A stretch of 64,000 nt of DNA from Crocinitomicaceae bacterium (GTDB lineage: Bacteria; Bacteroidota; Bacteroidia; Flavobacteriales_D; Crocinitomicaceae), in contig JAURNL010000081.1 of NCBI GenBank assembly GCA_030830205.1, positions 1 through 64,000 of the forward strand. The letters are read 5' to 3'. Of the stretch, positions 46,518 through 56,708 are shown in pieces. The notes below the pieces were generated by a model. That model was given only the letters and a program-made list of their open reading frames with translations, did not search any database and was not told where the DNA came from. Each line of letters opens with the position of its first letter. Position 1 is the first letter of the stretch. A program made the translations under genes and the position numbers.

Positions 46518-46523
46518 AGGTTG

Positions 46524-46531
46524 CAAAAGTA
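46524..46531 (-). promoter_or_regulatory. -7 element (TACTTTTG) of lepA
   Basis: Reverse strand TACTTTTG, exact consensus match, six bases before the ATG at 46517. Predicts a leader of only a base or two. Confidence 0.6.
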
Positions 46532-46567
46532 CGCAATCTGCGTCATATTACAAGATGGAAAATCTAG

Positions 46568-47611
46568 CTACTTACCAGTAAATCTACTGATATCAGTTTC
46601 AGGATGTAGGGGTTTGTTTAATGTGATCAATTCTGTTAATTCCCTTGCCAGTGTTGGCGCCATCATATAGCCTTTAGTTCCCAACCCATTAAAAATGAAT
46701 ACCTGTTGATAATCAGGGTGTTGCCCCATCAATGGACGGCGATCTAGTACCGTTGGTCTTACGCCGGCAACTTGATCTATAACATTAGGCTGATAGTCCC
46801 CTAGTGAGGATAGGTTTTGAAGGAGTTGTTCTCTTGCTTCAGGAGTTGTATGAAGCGTTGAATTATTCCATTCGTAGGTTGCTCCAACCCTAAAACGACC
46901 ATCTCCATGTGGCAATACAAAACACTTGCGGTTCAAAGACTCTGTCTCAGAAAGCACTGCGCTCTCTATCAAAAGCGTTTGGCCTTTGGTTTGCTGAAGC
47001 GGTAAAAAACTAAATGTTAATTCTTCCTTTTGGCGATAACCCAAACAAAAAACTACATAGTCATACGAAACACCACTATAAGTTCGCGTTTCAGGATGCC
47101 AGACAGCATCATTAAACTCCTCTTGAAGTAGTACACCGCTCTTTCTAAAATAGCTCTTATGAGCATTTACCCAATTAGCCGCGTCGATCCAAAAGGCATG
47201 ACGCACACGACCACTCCCAAATAAGTTCTTTGCGGACTGATGCTCAAGATCTTCGAGGGTTAGTTTTTCCAAATATTCCGCGTATTCATCAAGCGCTGAC
47301 TTTCTTTGCCAATTCTCTCGCTCATCTAAAGAAGAAAAAAACCGCCTTATAACAATGGGGCGATAGAATTTCATATGAAGGAGCTGCTCTATTTCTTGAT
47401 AAAATACACGCGCTTCAGGTAAAAACTCATCGAGTCGCCAAGATTTATTCATGCGTCGAAATACCATTGGATTCACCATCCCTGCGGCAATTGCACTCGA
47501 ATGATTACTTCCTTGGTCGAGCATGGTGATTTCTATTTCTTTGGAAATCATTTGATGAGCCAGACAAGTACCTGCTAATCCGGCGCCAACTATAAGTGCT
47601 TTTTTTGCCAT
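46568..47611 (-). CDS. FAD-dependent oxidoreductase (DAO superfamily)
   Basis: 347 residues. N-terminal dinucleotide-binding motif ALIVGAGLAGTCLA (about 5-18), SSAIAAGMVNP in the FAD-contact position, and the C-terminal VAGVRPTVLDRRPLMGQHPDYQ and GLGTKGYMMAP segments typical of D-amino-acid-oxidase-like flavoproteins such as the MnmC oxidase domain, ThiO and DadA. Substrate not evident. It starts 3 bases after the comF stop. Confidence 0.82.
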   Translation of the reverse strand: MAKKALIVGAGLAGTCLAHQMISKEIEITMLDQGSNHSSAIAAGMVNPMVFRRMNKSWRLDEFLPEARVFYQEIEQLLHMKFYRPIVIRRFFSSLDERENWQRKSALDEYAEYLEKLTLEDLEHQSAKNLFGSGRVRHAFWIDAANWVNAHKSYFRKSGVLLQEEFNDAVWHPETRTYSGVSYDYVVFCLGYRQKEELTFSFLPLQQTKGQTLLIESAVLSETESLNRKCFVLPHGDGRFRVGATYEWNNSTLHTTPEAREQLLQNLSSLGDYQPNVIDQVAGVRPTVLDRRPLMGQHPDYQQVFIFNGLGTKGYMMAPTLARELTELITLNKPLHPETDISRFTGK

Positions 47612-47614
47612 GGC

Positions 47615-48337
47615 TTATTTCGTAAAGGCGAAGCTAAGCAAACTAATTTGAACTGAGGGTTCTGAATCTCTAATTGCACACACTAAAGATTCAAGTGTTG
47701 CGCCTGTGGTGATAACATCATCCACAATTAAAATGTGCAATTCTTTAGGTAAATTACGCAATGATTTAAAGGTCTGCTGTACATTATCCCAACGTCCAAA
47801 ACGATCGTTGGTTGTTTGACTCCTTGTGTGCTTTTCTTTTCTTACCAAATAACTCCAAACCGGCACCTTCCATTCTTTTGCAAGACCTCTGGCCAATAAC
47901 TCACTTTGATTATAGCCCCTAGCAAATTTCTTTTTTGGGTGTATTGGAACAGGTAGTATAGCGTCAACATGCCGGATTGGATGTGTTGAAAGTTGTTTTG
48001 CCATATGCGTTCCGAGATAGATGCCAAGAGGCGCCTTAAAGTCGTATTTCAAGGCGCGAATTAAAGACTGACTAGCGCTGCCCTTTGCGTAAAAATACAG
48101 CGCACAAGTGTGTTTAATCTTAGTTCGGCTCCAAAATAATTGATCGAGTTTGGTGGGTTCTACTTGTAGTTCAAAATAGGTTCGTTCCATCCCTTCCCAA
48201 CACAACCAACATAAGTATCGCTCAGCAGAAATTAATTCTTTGTTGCAATGCAAACAAACATTTGTAAAAAGCATGTGGCCTAAGCCATCAGTATAATTTT
48301 TGAGCACTAAACCTAGTTTCCGGATGTATGTAGCCAT
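47615..48337 (-). CDS. comF: ComF-family phosphoribosyltransferase-like protein
   Basis: 240 residues. An N-terminal zinc-ribbon-like pair CLHC ... CWLC, ILPVPIHPKKKFARGYNQSELLARGL in the middle, and the PRPP-binding loop VDDVITTGATLESL near the C-terminus. ComF proteins are linked to natural transformation in several bacteria, aiding recombination of incoming DNA. A role in uptake here is by family inference only, as no other com genes are in the window. Probable first gene of the comF-oxidoreductase pair. Confidence 0.92.
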   Translation of the reverse strand: MATYIRKLGLVLKNYTDGLGHMLFTNVCLHCNKELISAERYLCWLCWEGMERTYFELQVEPTKLDQLFWSRTKIKHTCALYFYAKGSASQSLIRALKYDFKAPLGIYLGTHMAKQLSTHPIRHVDAILPVPIHPKKKFARGYNQSELLARGLAKEWKVPVWSYLVRKEKHTRSQTTNDRFGRWDNVQQTFKSLRNLPKELHILIVDDVITTGATLESLVCAIRDSEPSVQISLLSFAFTK

Positions 48338-48675
48338 TTCTATCGCAGATTTAACAATTCGATGTTTAAAAGTGATTGTATTTTAAGCAATAGATCAAAC
48401 GCTGAATTCGTAATTTTATTGAGGCTTCCTTCTATACGAAAATTATCGTTTCAAACGCTCAAAATTCTACAGAAAAATTATCAAAAATCACGGAAGACAC
48501 ATGTGAATATCTTTCTTGGGCATGTTGAAATCCGCTGAAGGGTTTGTCCGTGAAAGGATTGCGCATTTTAGTGTTGAAAACCGTCAAAAAATGTTAATTT
48601 CTTTAATTGATTCGAGGCCGAATTTTAACAAATTTTGTAATCCTGATTTTGATTTAAATCTGCAACATTAAAGCT
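48338..48675. promoter_or_regulatory. 338-base intergenic region upstream of nrdB
   Basis: Longest gene-free stretch in the window, AT rich, between divergent comF and nrdBA. No ORF of note, RNA gene or strong hairpin seen. Two TGTTGAAA copies occur (in the blocks starting 48521 and 48571). AAATTTTG at 48630-48637 is one base off the -7 consensus and could drive nrdB with a ~38-base leader. I found no convincing NrdR box. It probably carries regulatory sites for deoxynucleotide synthesis. Confidence 0.4.
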
Positions 48676-49656
48676 ATGACCAAAAACCTACACGAACCGA
48701 TTCTTGAAGAAAACAAAAGCCGTTTTGTCCTATTTCCTATTCAACACGACGATATTTGGAGCTTCTACAAAAAAGCGGAGGCTAGCTTTTGGACTGCAGA
48801 AGAAATTGATTTATCACCAGACCTCATCGATTGGGAAAACAAGCTTAACGACGATGAGCGTCACTTCATCAAACACGTCCTTGCTTTTTTTGCGGCATCC
48901 GACGGTATTGTAAATGAAAATCTCGCAGAGCATTTCCTCAATGAAGTTCAATACACCGAGGCTAAATTCTTCTATGGTTTTCAAGTGACAATGGAAAACA
49001 TCCATTCAGAAACTTATTCTCTTCTGATCGACACCTACATCAAAGACACACAAGAAAAAAACTACCTTTTCAATGCTATTGATACCGTAGATTGCGTTCG
49101 TAAAAAGGCCGATTGGGCACTTCGCTGGATTGATAAAGGTTCATACGCTGAGCGTTTAGTTGCCTTTGCCGCTGTTGAAGGAATTTTCTTCTCAGGCTCA
49201 TTCTGCTCCATTTTCTGGCTTAAAAAGCGCGGGCTCATGCCGGGCTTATCTTTCTCTAACGAACTCATTTCTAGAGATGAGGGTCTCCACTGCGACTTCG
49301 CTTGCTTGCTTTACACTAAGCATTTAGTGAATAAACTTCCCAAAGAAAAAGTACAAGAGATTATTACCAATGCTGTCGAAATCGAGAAAGAGTTTGTCAC
49401 TGATGCCCTACCTGTCAAACTCATTGGTATGAATAGTAACCTTATGGGTCAATACATTGAGTTTGTCGCCGACAGACTACTGGTAGAACTTGGAAACGAG
49501 CGTGTTTACAATGCAACCAACCCTTTTGATTTCATGGACATGATTTCTATTCAAGGCAAAACTAATTTCTTTGAAAAACGAGTTGGTGAGTATCAAAAAG
49601 CAGGAGTGCTTGCAGGCAAGGAAAACCAAGCATTTAGTCTTGATGAAGATTTTTAA
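48676..49656 (+). CDS. nrdB: Ribonucleoside-diphosphate reductase class Ia, beta subunit
   Basis: 326 residues, eukaryotic-like R2. The diiron ligands can be read off: Asp76 (ASDGIVNE), Glu107 and His110 (ENIHSE), Glu168 (AVEGIFF), Glu202 and His205 (DEGLH). The radical Tyr is Tyr114 (ETYSLL), four residues after His110 as in class Ia. Provides the tyrosyl radical for ribonucleotide reduction by NrdA, 34 bases downstream. All key residues are present, so it should be a diferric, oxygen-dependent enzyme. Confidence 0.97.
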   Translation: MTKNLHEPILEENKSRFVLFPIQHDDIWSFYKKAEASFWTAEEIDLSPDLIDWENKLNDDERHFIKHVLAFFAASDGIVNENLAEHFLNEVQYTEAKFFYGFQVTMENIHSETYSLLIDTYIKDTQEKNYLFNAIDTVDCVRKKADWALRWIDKGSYAERLVAFAAVEGIFFSGSFCSIFWLKKRGLMPGLSFSNELISRDEGLHCDFACLLYTKHLVNKLPKEKVQEIITNAVEIEKEFVTDALPVKLIGMNSNLMGQYIEFVADRLLVELGNERVYNATNPFDFMDMISIQGKTNFFEKRVGEYQKAGVLAGKENQAFSLDEDF

Positions 49657-49681
49657 TTGAACCTAACTAAAACTAAAATAT

Positions 49682-49687
49682 AAGGAG
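49682..49687 (+). promoter_or_regulatory. Shine-Dalgarno-like AAGGAG before nrdA
   Basis: AAGGAG lies three bases before the nrdA ATG. Such sequences are rare in this window, where most starts have only A/T-rich leaders. The spacing is shorter than the usual 5-9, so its effect is uncertain. Confidence 0.4.
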
Positions 49688-49690
49688 CAT

Positions 49691-52054
49691 ATGTACGTTG
49701 TAAAAAGAGACGGAAAACAAGAAGCCGTTAAATTCGATAAAATCACAGCTCGCATCATAAAGATGTGTTATGGCTTAGATCCGCTTGTTTCGCCTGAAGG
49801 AGTGGCAATGAAAGTTATTGAAGGATTGTTCGATGGTGTAAGCACTACCGAACTTGACAATCTTGCCGCTGAAGTAGCAGCAGCAAAAACGATTGATCAT
49901 CCGGACTATGCACTATTAGCCTCCCGAATCGCGGTATCGAATCTACACAAAGAAACCAAAAAGACTTTCTCTGAAGTCATGCACGATCTCTATCATTATG
50001 TTGATTCCAAGACAAACGAATCTGCTTCGCTCCTTGCAGACGACGTCTATCAAATCATCATGGATAATAAAGAGGTGCTTGATTCGAGCATCATCTACGA
50101 CCGTGATTTTCGCTATGACTACTTTGGGTTCAAAACACTCACTCGTTCTTACCTCATGCGTTTAAACGGTAAGATTGCAGAGCGTCCTCAACAAATGCTT
50201 ATGCGTGTGGCCGTGGGTATCCATAAAGATGATATTCAATCGGCAATTCAAACCTATAACCTCATGTCAGAAGGTTGGTTTACACATGCTACACCAACAC
50301 TATTCAATTCAGGCACTCCAAAACCACAAATGTCATCTTGCTTCCTGCTTACGATGAAAGAAGATAGCATCAGTGGAATTTATGACACGCTTAAGTCATG
50401 TGCTCAAATTTCTCAATCTGCTGGTGGAATAGGTTTGTCTATCCACGATATCCGCGCTACAGGATCATATATCAAAGGAACTAACGGTGCCTCGAACGGT
50501 ATTGTCCCTATGCTTCGTGTTTTCAACGATACCGCTCGCTACGTAGATCAAGGTGGTGGTAAAAGAAAAGGTTCGTTTGCTATTTATATAGAGCCTTGGC
50601 ATGCAGATGTCTTTGATTTCCTTGATCTCAAGAAAAATCATGGTAAAGAAGAGCAGCGTGCACGCGATCTTTTTTACGCACTCTGGATTCCAGACCTATT
50701 TATGAAACGCGTTAAAGAAAATGGAGATTGGACGCTTATGTGTCCGCACGAATGTCCAGGCCTTTCAGATACTCATAGTGCCGAATTTGAAGCGCTTTAC
50801 ACTAAATACGAAAAAGCGGGAAAAGGACGTAAAACTATAAAAGCACAAGACCTCTGGTTTAAAATTCTCGAATCACAAATCGAAACCGGAACTCCATACA
50901 TGCTTTACAAGGATGCGGCTAACTCTAAGTCTAATCAACAGAATCTAGGTACCATAAAGTCATCCAACTTATGTACTGAAATCATTGAGTACACTGCGCC
51001 AGATGAGGTAGCGGTTTGTAACCTCGCTTCTTTAGCACTTCCAAAATACGTTACCGAAGATGGTGTCTTCGACCACGACAAACTCTTTGAAGTAACCTAT
51101 CAAGCTACCCTCAACCTTAACCGCATCATTGACAACAACTTCTATCCTGTAGAAGAAGCGCGCAACTCCAACATGCGCCACCGTCCAATCGGCTTGGGTG
51201 TTCAAGGTTTAGCTGACGCATTTATCATGATGGGCTTCCCTTTTGAATCTGCCGAGGCGCGCGACTTGAATCGTGAAATTTTTGAGACTATTTATTTTGC
51301 TTCAATGACAGCCTCAAAAGATCTTGCTAAAATCGATGGTCCTTATGAAACAATTAAAGGTTCGCCGGTTTCTAAAGGCGTCTTCCAATTTGATATGTGG
51401 GGAGTAACTCCTACTGGTCGTTGGGAATGGGATCTTCTCAAAGAGGAAGTTAAAAAGCACGGTGTTCGCAATTCACTCTTGCTTGCGCCAATGCCGACAG
51501 CTTCTACAGCACAAATTCTTGGTAATAATGAGTGTTTTGAGCCATATACATCCAATATTTATACACGTCGTGTATTGTCTGGTGAATTCATTATCGTCAA
51601 CAAGCATCTACTCAAAGACCTTGTAAAAGAAGGATTGTGGAGTAAAGACATGCGTCAAAAAATCATGGCTGCTAACGGATCAATCCAAAATATTCAGGAA
51701 ATTCCACAGCATCTTAAAGATTTATACAAGACTGCCTGGGAAATATCTCAAAAGGCGATTATCGAGCAAGCAGCTGACCGTGGTGCCTATATTTGTCAAA
51801 GTCAGTCACTGAACATCTTTATGGAAAATGCCAACTTCGGTAAACTTACCTCCATGCACTTCTATGGTTGGGAGAAAGGGCTCAAAACAGGGATGTACTA
51901 TTTACGCACCAAGGCCGCAACCGATGCAATTAAATTTACTGTTGACAAAACTGTCACAGAACAACCTAAAGCAGAAAAAGTTATCGAAGATCAACAAGCA
52001 GCCATTGCTTGTTCTCTCGATGACCCAGACGGCTGTGAAATGTGTTCCGGATAG
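49691..52054 (+). CDS. nrdA: Ribonucleoside-diphosphate reductase, alpha subunit
   Basis: 787 residues. An N-terminal ATP-cone (residues 1-90, [16 protein letters not shown]) gives allosteric activity control by ATP/dATP. The catalytic core has SSCFLL, NLCTEI and the [17 protein letters not shown] loop. The C-terminal tail ends CEMCSG, a redox-active Cys pair that re-reduces the active site. It partners NrdB to make dNDPs for DNA synthesis and is followed by an intrinsic terminator. Confidence 0.97.
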   Translation: MYVVKRDGKQEAVKFDKITARIIKMCYGLDPLVSPEGVAMKVIEGLFDGVSTTELDNLAAEVAAAKTIDHPDYALLASRIAVSNLHKETKKTFSEVMHDLYHYVDSKTNESASLLADDVYQIIMDNKEVLDSSIIYDRDFRYDYFGFKTLTRSYLMRLNGKIAERPQQMLMRVAVGIHKDDIQSAIQTYNLMSEGWFTHATPTLFNSGTPKPQMSSCFLLTMKEDSISGIYDTLKSCAQISQSAGGIGLSIHDIRATGSYIKGTNGASNGIVPMLRVFNDTARYVDQGGGKRKGSFAIYIEPWHADVFDFLDLKKNHGKEEQRARDLFYALWIPDLFMKRVKENGDWTLMCPHECPGLSDTHSAEFEALYTKYEKAGKGRKTIKAQDLWFKILESQIETGTPYMLYKDAANSKSNQQNLGTIKSSNLCTEIIEYTAPDEVAVCNLASLALPKYVTEDGVFDHDKLFEVTYQATLNLNRIIDNNFYPVEEARNSNMRHRPIGLGVQGLADAFIMMGFPFESAEARDLNREIFETIYFASMTASKDLAKIDGPYETIKGSPVSKGVFQFDMWGVTPTGRWEWDLLKEEVKKHGVRNSLLLAPMPTASTAQILGNNECFEPYTSNIYTRRVLSGEFIIVNKHLLKDLVKEGLWSKDMRQKIMAANGSIQNIQEIPQHLKDLYKTAWEISQKAIIEQAADRGAYICQSQSLNIFMENANFGKLTSMHFYGWEKGLKTGMYYLRTKAATDAIKFTVDKTVTEQPKAEKVIEDQQAAIACSLDDPDGCEMCSG

Positions 52055-52130
52055 AAGCGGCGCTAGCCGGTTATATGTGGAACGTAAATTCATGAACGAA
52101 GTGAACTAAATGTTTACAGATTATACAAAA

Positions 52131-52156
52131 AGGCTCGCAATTTGCGAGCCTTTTTT
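52131..52156 (+). terminator. Intrinsic terminator after nrdA
   Basis: Stem GGCTCGCA/TGCGAGCC (52132-52139 with 52143-52150) around a 3-base loop, flanked by an A run, then six T at 52151-52156. It ends the nrdBA operon about 75 bases past the stop. Confidence 0.9.
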
Positions 52157-52168
52157 AATTATAGCACT

Positions 52169-52176
52169 TACCTTTG
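52169..52176 (+). promoter_or_regulatory. -7 element (TACCTTTG) of purH
   Basis: Exact TAnnTTTG match, 15 bases before the purH ATG at 52192 and immediately after the nrdA terminator. Confidence 0.6.
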
Positions 52177-52191
52177 CACTTTCTCAGCAAT

Positions 52192-53721
52192 ATGACTCAT
52201 CAAAAACCTATTCACCGCGCGCTCATTTCTGTATTTTACAAAGACGGTCTTGAGCCAATCGTAGAAAAATTACATGCTCACAATGTAGAAATCCTATCAA
52301 CTGGAGGAACGCTATCCTTCATCCGAGAAATGGGTATCCCTGTAACTGCAGTTGAGGACATCACCCAGTTTCCTGAAATTCTTGGTGGCCGCGTCAAAAC
52401 ATTACACCCTGCTATTTTTGGAGGAATTCTTAATCGTCGTGATTATGAGGCTGATCAAGCACATATGGCTGAGCATCAGCTTTCTTCAATCGACCTTGTA
52501 ATTGTTGATCTTTACCCGTTTGAGCAAACGGTTGCTTCAGGCGCTAGTCACGAGGCGATCATTGAAAAAATAGATATCGGGGGAATTTCACTTATCAGAG
52601 CGGCTGCCAAAAACTACAATGACGTTGTGATCATACCAAGTGTTAAACAATATGCTGATTTATTAGACATTCTCAACACAAACGGCGCACAAACCACTTT
52701 GGATCAACGTCATACATTCGCAGCAGAAGCATTTCATGTTTCTTCACATTATGACACAATGATTCACCAATATTTCATGAATCAACAAAGCGGCTACCTT
52801 AAAATCAGCGAAGAAAAAAATAGCCCACTTCGATACGGTGAGAATCCACATCAAAAAGGTTCTTTTTACGGTGACCTCAATGCTTTATTCACCAAGGTGC
52901 ACGGTAAAGAACTTTCTTACAATAACCTTCTTGATGTAGATGCTGCTGTTCGCCTCATGCAAGAATTTAAAAATGACGGGCCTACTTTTGCCATTCTTAA
53001 ACACAATAACGCCTGTGGATTAGCCACACGTCCAACGCTTAAAGAAGCGTATGAAGACGCGCTCGCTGCAGATCCAGTAAGTGCCTTCGGTGGAATTCTT
53101 ATTGCCAATACCACTCTTGATATTACAACGGCAACTCTTGTAAATGAATTATTTTGTGAAGTACTCATTGCTCCTGCATATGATAAAGAGGCCATTGCCT
53201 TACTTCAATCAAAGAAAAACCGAATTATTCTCATCCAAAATGAAGTTGAATTACCTAGCACTCTAGTGAGAAGCGCCCTCAACGGTTTCCTTGTCCAAGA
53301 TGCAGATATGGCAAGTGAGGGCCCTGAAAACCTTGAGGTGAAGACTCAACTGGCTCCTAGCCAACAAGAAATTCTAGATCTACTTTTTGCAAATAAATTG
53401 GTAAAACACACCAAATCGAATACCATTATTTTGGCAAAAAATGGTCAGCTTCTAGCAAGTGGAACAGGACAAACCTCTCGGGTAGATGCCCTCAAGCAAG
53501 CTATACATAAAGCAAAGAGCTTTGGATTTGATTTAAATGGTGCAGCCATGGCAAGTGATGCATTCTTTCCATTCCCAGACTGTGTTGAAATTGCACACCT
53601 TGAAGGCATTAATGCGGTCATTCAGCCTGGAGGATCGGTTAAAGATGATTTATCTATTCAATATTGCAACGAAAATCAAATGAAAATGGTTTTTACAGGT
53701 GTGCGCCATTTCAAACATTAA
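52192..53721 (+). CDS. purH: Bifunctional AICAR transformylase/IMP cyclohydrolase
   Basis: Last two steps of de novo IMP synthesis. 509 residues from the ATG at 52192 (an in-frame TTG lies in the promoter). The N-terminal MGS-fold IMPCH domain (LISVFYKDGLEPIV, LSTGGTLSFIRE, GGRVKTLHPAIFGGIL) is followed by the AICARFT domain (SPLRYGENPHQKGSFY, ILKHNNACGLA, DAFFPFPDCVEIAHLEGI, IQPGGSVKDD). It is followed 101 bases later by mreB. Confidence 0.97.
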   Translation: MTHQKPIHRALISVFYKDGLEPIVEKLHAHNVEILSTGGTLSFIREMGIPVTAVEDITQFPEILGGRVKTLHPAIFGGILNRRDYEADQAHMAEHQLSSIDLVIVDLYPFEQTVASGASHEAIIEKIDIGGISLIRAAAKNYNDVVIIPSVKQYADLLDILNTNGAQTTLDQRHTFAAEAFHVSSHYDTMIHQYFMNQQSGYLKISEEKNSPLRYGENPHQKGSFYGDLNALFTKVHGKELSYNNLLDVDAAVRLMQEFKNDGPTFAILKHNNACGLATRPTLKEAYEDALAADPVSAFGGILIANTTLDITTATLVNELFCEVLIAPAYDKEAIALLQSKKNRIILIQNEVELPSTLVRSALNGFLVQDADMASEGPENLEVKTQLAPSQQEILDLLFANKLVKHTKSNTIILAKNGQLLASGTGQTSRVDALKQAIHKAKSFGFDLNGAAMASDAFFPFPDCVEIAHLEGINAVIQPGGSVKDDLSIQYCNENQMKMVFTGVRHFKH

Positions 53722-53822
53722 CAACAAAAAGGAAAGTTTTTCATATTTCAATGCTATAAACGTAACCTTTCAATATATTCTTCGAATAAGAAGAAATTAC
53801 ACAAAACCAATAAGCGCTTAAA

Positions 53823-54848
53823 ATGGGCCTTTTTAACTTTCTTACACAGGAAATTGCCATTGACCTCGGTACGGCAAATACCCTGATTATTTGGAATGAC
53901 AAAGTTGTTGTCGATGAACCTTCAATAGTAGCCAAAGATATCCAAACGGGTAAGGTAGTGGCTATTGGTAGAAAAGCGCAACAAATGCATGGTAAAACGC
54001 ACAAACTCATTGAAACAGTGCGTCCACTCAAAGATGGCGTTATTGCCGACTTCCAGAGTGCAGAACAAATGATCAAGGGCATGATTAAAATGATCAATCC
54101 CGGAAGAACCCTTTTTAACCCAACACTGCGCATGGTAATCTGTATCCCTTCAGGAATTACAGAAGTTGAAAAACGAGCCGTTCAAGACTCAGCAGAACAC
54201 GCAGGTGCCAAAGAAGTATATCTGATACACGAACCTATGGCTGCAGCTATTGGTATCGGGATTGACGTTGAAGAACCAATGGGTAACATGATCATCGACA
54301 TAGGAGGAGGAACTTCAGAAATTGCTGTTATCGCGCTGGGTGGTATTGTTTGTGATAAATCTATCCGTATTGCCGGTGATGACTTCACCAACGACATCGA
54401 AGAATACATGCGCCGCCAACACAACATCCTTGTGGGTGAGCGTACTGCTGAGCAAATAAAAATTGAAGTTGGTGCAGCTCTACCCGAGTTAGAAAATCCA
54501 CCTGCTGATTTTGCCGTTCGTGGTCGTGACCTCATGACTGGTATTCCGAAAGAAATCATGGTTTCATACCAAGAAGTCGCACATGCCTTAGATAAAACCA
54601 TTTCTAAAATTGAGGAAGCTATTTTGAGCGCCCTTGAAATGACCCCTCCTGAGCTATCTGCAGATATCTACAAAACTGGCATCTATTTAGCTGGAGGTGG
54701 ATCTATGCTGCGTGGTCTCGACAAGCGAATCCAGGCTAAAACTAAATTACCTGTTCATATTGCCGAAGATCCACTAAGAGCTGTTGCTCGTGGAACAAGT
54801 ATCGCTCTTAAGAATATCGACAAATATCCATTCTTAATGGGTAGATAA
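53823..54848 (+). CDS. mreB: Rod shape-determining protein MreB
   Basis: 341-residue actin homolog that guides peptidoglycan synthesis along the cell length. Phosphate-1 IDLGTANTLI (about 14-23), phosphate-2 IDIGGGTSEIAV (about 159-170) and adenosine GIYLAGGGSMLRGLD motifs are intact. The usual Bacteroidota order is purH-mreB-mreC-mreD-mrdA-rodA. Here mreB is followed within 5 bases by a convergent TlpA-like gene, so mreC and the rest must lie elsewhere or be absent. Confidence 0.97.
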   Translation: MGLFNFLTQEIAIDLGTANTLIIWNDKVVVDEPSIVAKDIQTGKVVAIGRKAQQMHGKTHKLIETVRPLKDGVIADFQSAEQMIKGMIKMINPGRTLFNPTLRMVICIPSGITEVEKRAVQDSAEHAGAKEVYLIHEPMAAAIGIGIDVEEPMGNMIIDIGGGTSEIAVIALGGIVCDKSIRIAGDDFTNDIEEYMRRQHNILVGERTAEQIKIEVGAALPELENPPADFAVRGRDLMTGIPKEIMVSYQEVAHALDKTISKIEEAILSALEMTPPELSADIYKTGIYLAGGGSMLRGLDKRIQAKTKLPVHIAEDPLRAVARGTSIALKNIDKYPFLMGR

Positions 54849-54852
54849 TCCA

Positions 54853-56076
54853 TTATTGCGAAAGCGCATCCTCTATTTCTTGCTTGAATTTTCCTACTAG
54901 ATCTGTGTAAGCAGTTCCGGTAGCAGGGCCGCTAAAACCCGTATGAATGGCAATTATTTTTCCTTGTTGATCAACCAAAATTGCCGTTGGAAAACTCATG
55001 ATGCCATTCAACATAGGGAAATAAGCCGCAGCCGCTTCTTTACTAGATGTGCCTGCCAGAAATACCGGGTAATTGACTTGTAACTCTTTTACAAATTTCT
55101 TCAAACGACTTCTTTGTTTCTTAGCATCTGAGCCTACTTCGAAACCAAGCGCGATGACTTCTAGTCCACGATCTTTGTAGTTTTCTTTTAATTCTCTTAA
55201 AAGGTTTGTTTCATCGATACAATTTGGGCACCAAGTACCCATGATTTGAATTACTGTAACTTGTCCTTTTTTTGATAAATCAATATTGGTTTTTCTACCA
55301 TTCAGTTTAATCAAATTATTGAGCACTACCCTTTCGTCTCTTTTAATCAAATAGGTCAATTCCGCTTCGTCTCTTAATTGAACGGTTTCGTCTTTAGTTG
55401 CCTTGAAAGCAACACTCGACTTTCCTCCGCTGTAAAATGTTCCCTTCATTTCATTGCTCCCTACAAGTTGTGCTTCCACAACAAATGCCCAGTAACCTGT
55501 GTAGGTTTGTAAATGTAATTTTCCACTTGAAACATAGCCATGCAAATAACGGTAATCACCTGTTTCACTGAGAAAACTGCCATATACCCAATTTCCTATT
55601 TCTTGGTGAAATACGCCAACCAGCATTTCTTCATCGGGTGTGCCTGGCTGAAATAACACTTTCCATTTGCCACTTAAATCCAACTGAGGTATTGAAGGGT
55701 CAGCAGACAACTCCTTAATGCCATTATACAAATGAATCGGATAACGAACAGGAACCTTTTTGTTGTAATTGATCCACCAACCTCGCGCGTCTGAAAAATC
55801 ATCATTGAATGCAATACGCCATTCAGCATCTTGAGCTGGAAAGCCATAAACAGTCGTATCACCTACTTGTTTTTTAAAAGCCAATTGATAAACTTCTTTG
55901 CCATTGTGAATGGTGAGCGGGTGCTGTTTAGTTCGTTTTTCGGTACTTACCTCAAGCTCTATCTGTAAGCGATCATTAAGTAGTATTTCTGCAATAAAAG
56001 GGTGGTAAATTGCGTTTTGAGCATATGTATTAAAAACCTGGTTGCTGAGAAAAAATAAACATAATAACAGTCTCAT
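54853..56076 (-). CDS. Exported protein with C-terminal TlpA-like thioredoxin domain
   Basis: 407 residues: signal peptide (1-19, TYAQ), a beta-rich N-terminal half (about 20-235) with WKVLFQPG and YGSFLSETGDYRYLHG segments that I do not assign, then a thioredoxin fold with IMGTWCPNCIDET (Cys283, Cys286), the VIALGFEVG strand and a SFPTAILVDQQGKI cis-Pro region. Similar two-domain proteins are common in Bacteroidota and often called TlpA family. Periplasmic thiol chemistry is likely. It lies convergent to mreB with a 4-base gap. Confidence 0.85.
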   Translation of the reverse strand: MRLLLCLFFLSNQVFNTYAQNAIYHPFIAEILLNDRLQIELEVSTEKRTKQHPLTIHNGKEVYQLAFKKQVGDTTVYGFPAQDAEWRIAFNDDFSDARGWWINYNKKVPVRYPIHLYNGIKELSADPSIPQLDLSGKWKVLFQPGTPDEEMLVGVFHQEIGNWVYGSFLSETGDYRYLHGYVSSGKLHLQTYTGYWAFVVEAQLVGSNEMKGTFYSGGKSSVAFKATKDETVQLRDEAELTYLIKRDERVVLNNLIKLNGRKTNIDLSKKGQVTVIQIMGTWCPNCIDETNLLRELKENYKDRGLEVIALGFEVGSDAKKQRSRLKKFVKELQVNYPVFLAGTSSKEAAAAYFPMLNGIMSFPTAILVDQQGKIIAIHTGFSGPATGTAYTDLVGKFKQEIEDALSQ

Positions 56077-56124
56077 ATTTTGAATTCACTTTACTGATGA
56101 ACCACTAAATTAAAAGAAATAAAC

Positions 56125-56132
56125 TATCTTTC
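56125..56132 (+). promoter_or_regulatory. -7-like element (TATCTTTC) upstream of the ECF sigma factor
   Basis: One base off TAnnTTTG, 48 bases before the ATG at 56181. The repeat-like TATCTTTCTTTG context leaves the exact element unclear. An autoregulated ECF promoter would look different and cannot be judged from one copy. Confidence 0.35.
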
Positions 56133-56180
56133 TTTGCGCATGCAACTTTTTCAAAACCATATACGTCATTGCTAGAAGTC

Positions 56181-56708
56181 ATGGATGAACAAGAACTTAT
56201 ACAAGGTTGTATTGCTGCTCGTCCTAAGGCTCAAAAAGCGTTATTTGACATCTATGCCCCGAAGCTATACGTCGTGTGCTTGCGTTATTTGAAAGACCAA
56301 ATGCGCGCCCAAGACGTTTTGCAAGACACCTTTGTTAAAATTTTTGCCAATATAAGCAACTATAAATCCGAGGGTGCATTTGAAGGATGGCTCAAAAGAA
56401 TTACAGTAAATACTTGCCTTGATCAATTGCGCAAGGACAAAAAACTACTGACCGATATTTCCATTGAAGACGTCTCTTACCAACTTGCAACACAAAGCAC
56501 TAGTGCAGAAAAACTTATGGCCGACGACCTGCTCAAACTTGTTAAGGCGTTGCCAGACGGCTACCGTACTGTCTTTAACCTTTTTGCCATCGAAGGTTTT
56601 TCACATCAAGAAATTGCCCAACAATTGGGGATTTCTGAAAGCACCTCCAAAACACAATACCTCCGCGCTCGGGCCTATTTGAAAGAACGTATTGAAAACA
56701 TAGATTAA
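56181..56708 (+). CDS. ECF-type RNA polymerase sigma factor
   Basis: 175 residues from the ATG at 56181 (the frame opens four codons earlier at a TTG). Sigma-70 region 2: QKALFDIYAPKLYVVCLRYLKD and DVLQDTFVKIFANI (about 18-65; -10 recognition). Region 4: LPDGYRTVFNLFAIEGFSHQ and EIAQQLGISESTSKTQ (about 118-160; -35 HTH). No region 1.1 or 3, so ECF class. It ends directly against the ATG of the next gene, the expected place for its anti-sigma partner. The closest functional group cannot be set by eye. Confidence 0.93.
   Translation: MDEQELIQGCIAARPKAQKALFDIYAPKLYVVCLRYLKDQMRAQDVLQDTFVKIFANISNYKSEGAFEGWLKRITVNTCLDQLRKDKKLLTDISIEDVSYQLATQSTSAEKLMADDLLKLVKALPDGYRTVFNLFAIEGFSHQEIAQQLGISESTSKTQYLRARAYLKERIENID

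Noticed and set aside
48338-48675. Riboswitch or small RNA upstream of nrdB
   Set aside because: No conserved hairpin set, B12-box-like sequence or terminator seen; AT-rich sequence alone is not evidence.
53741-54133. 130-codon minus-strand open frame over the start of mreB
   Set aside because: Antisense shadow of a strongly conserved gene, no recognisable protein features.
54182-54601. 139-codon minus-strand open frame within mreB
   Set aside because: Low-complexity Ser/Ile-rich shadow frame created by mreB codon use.
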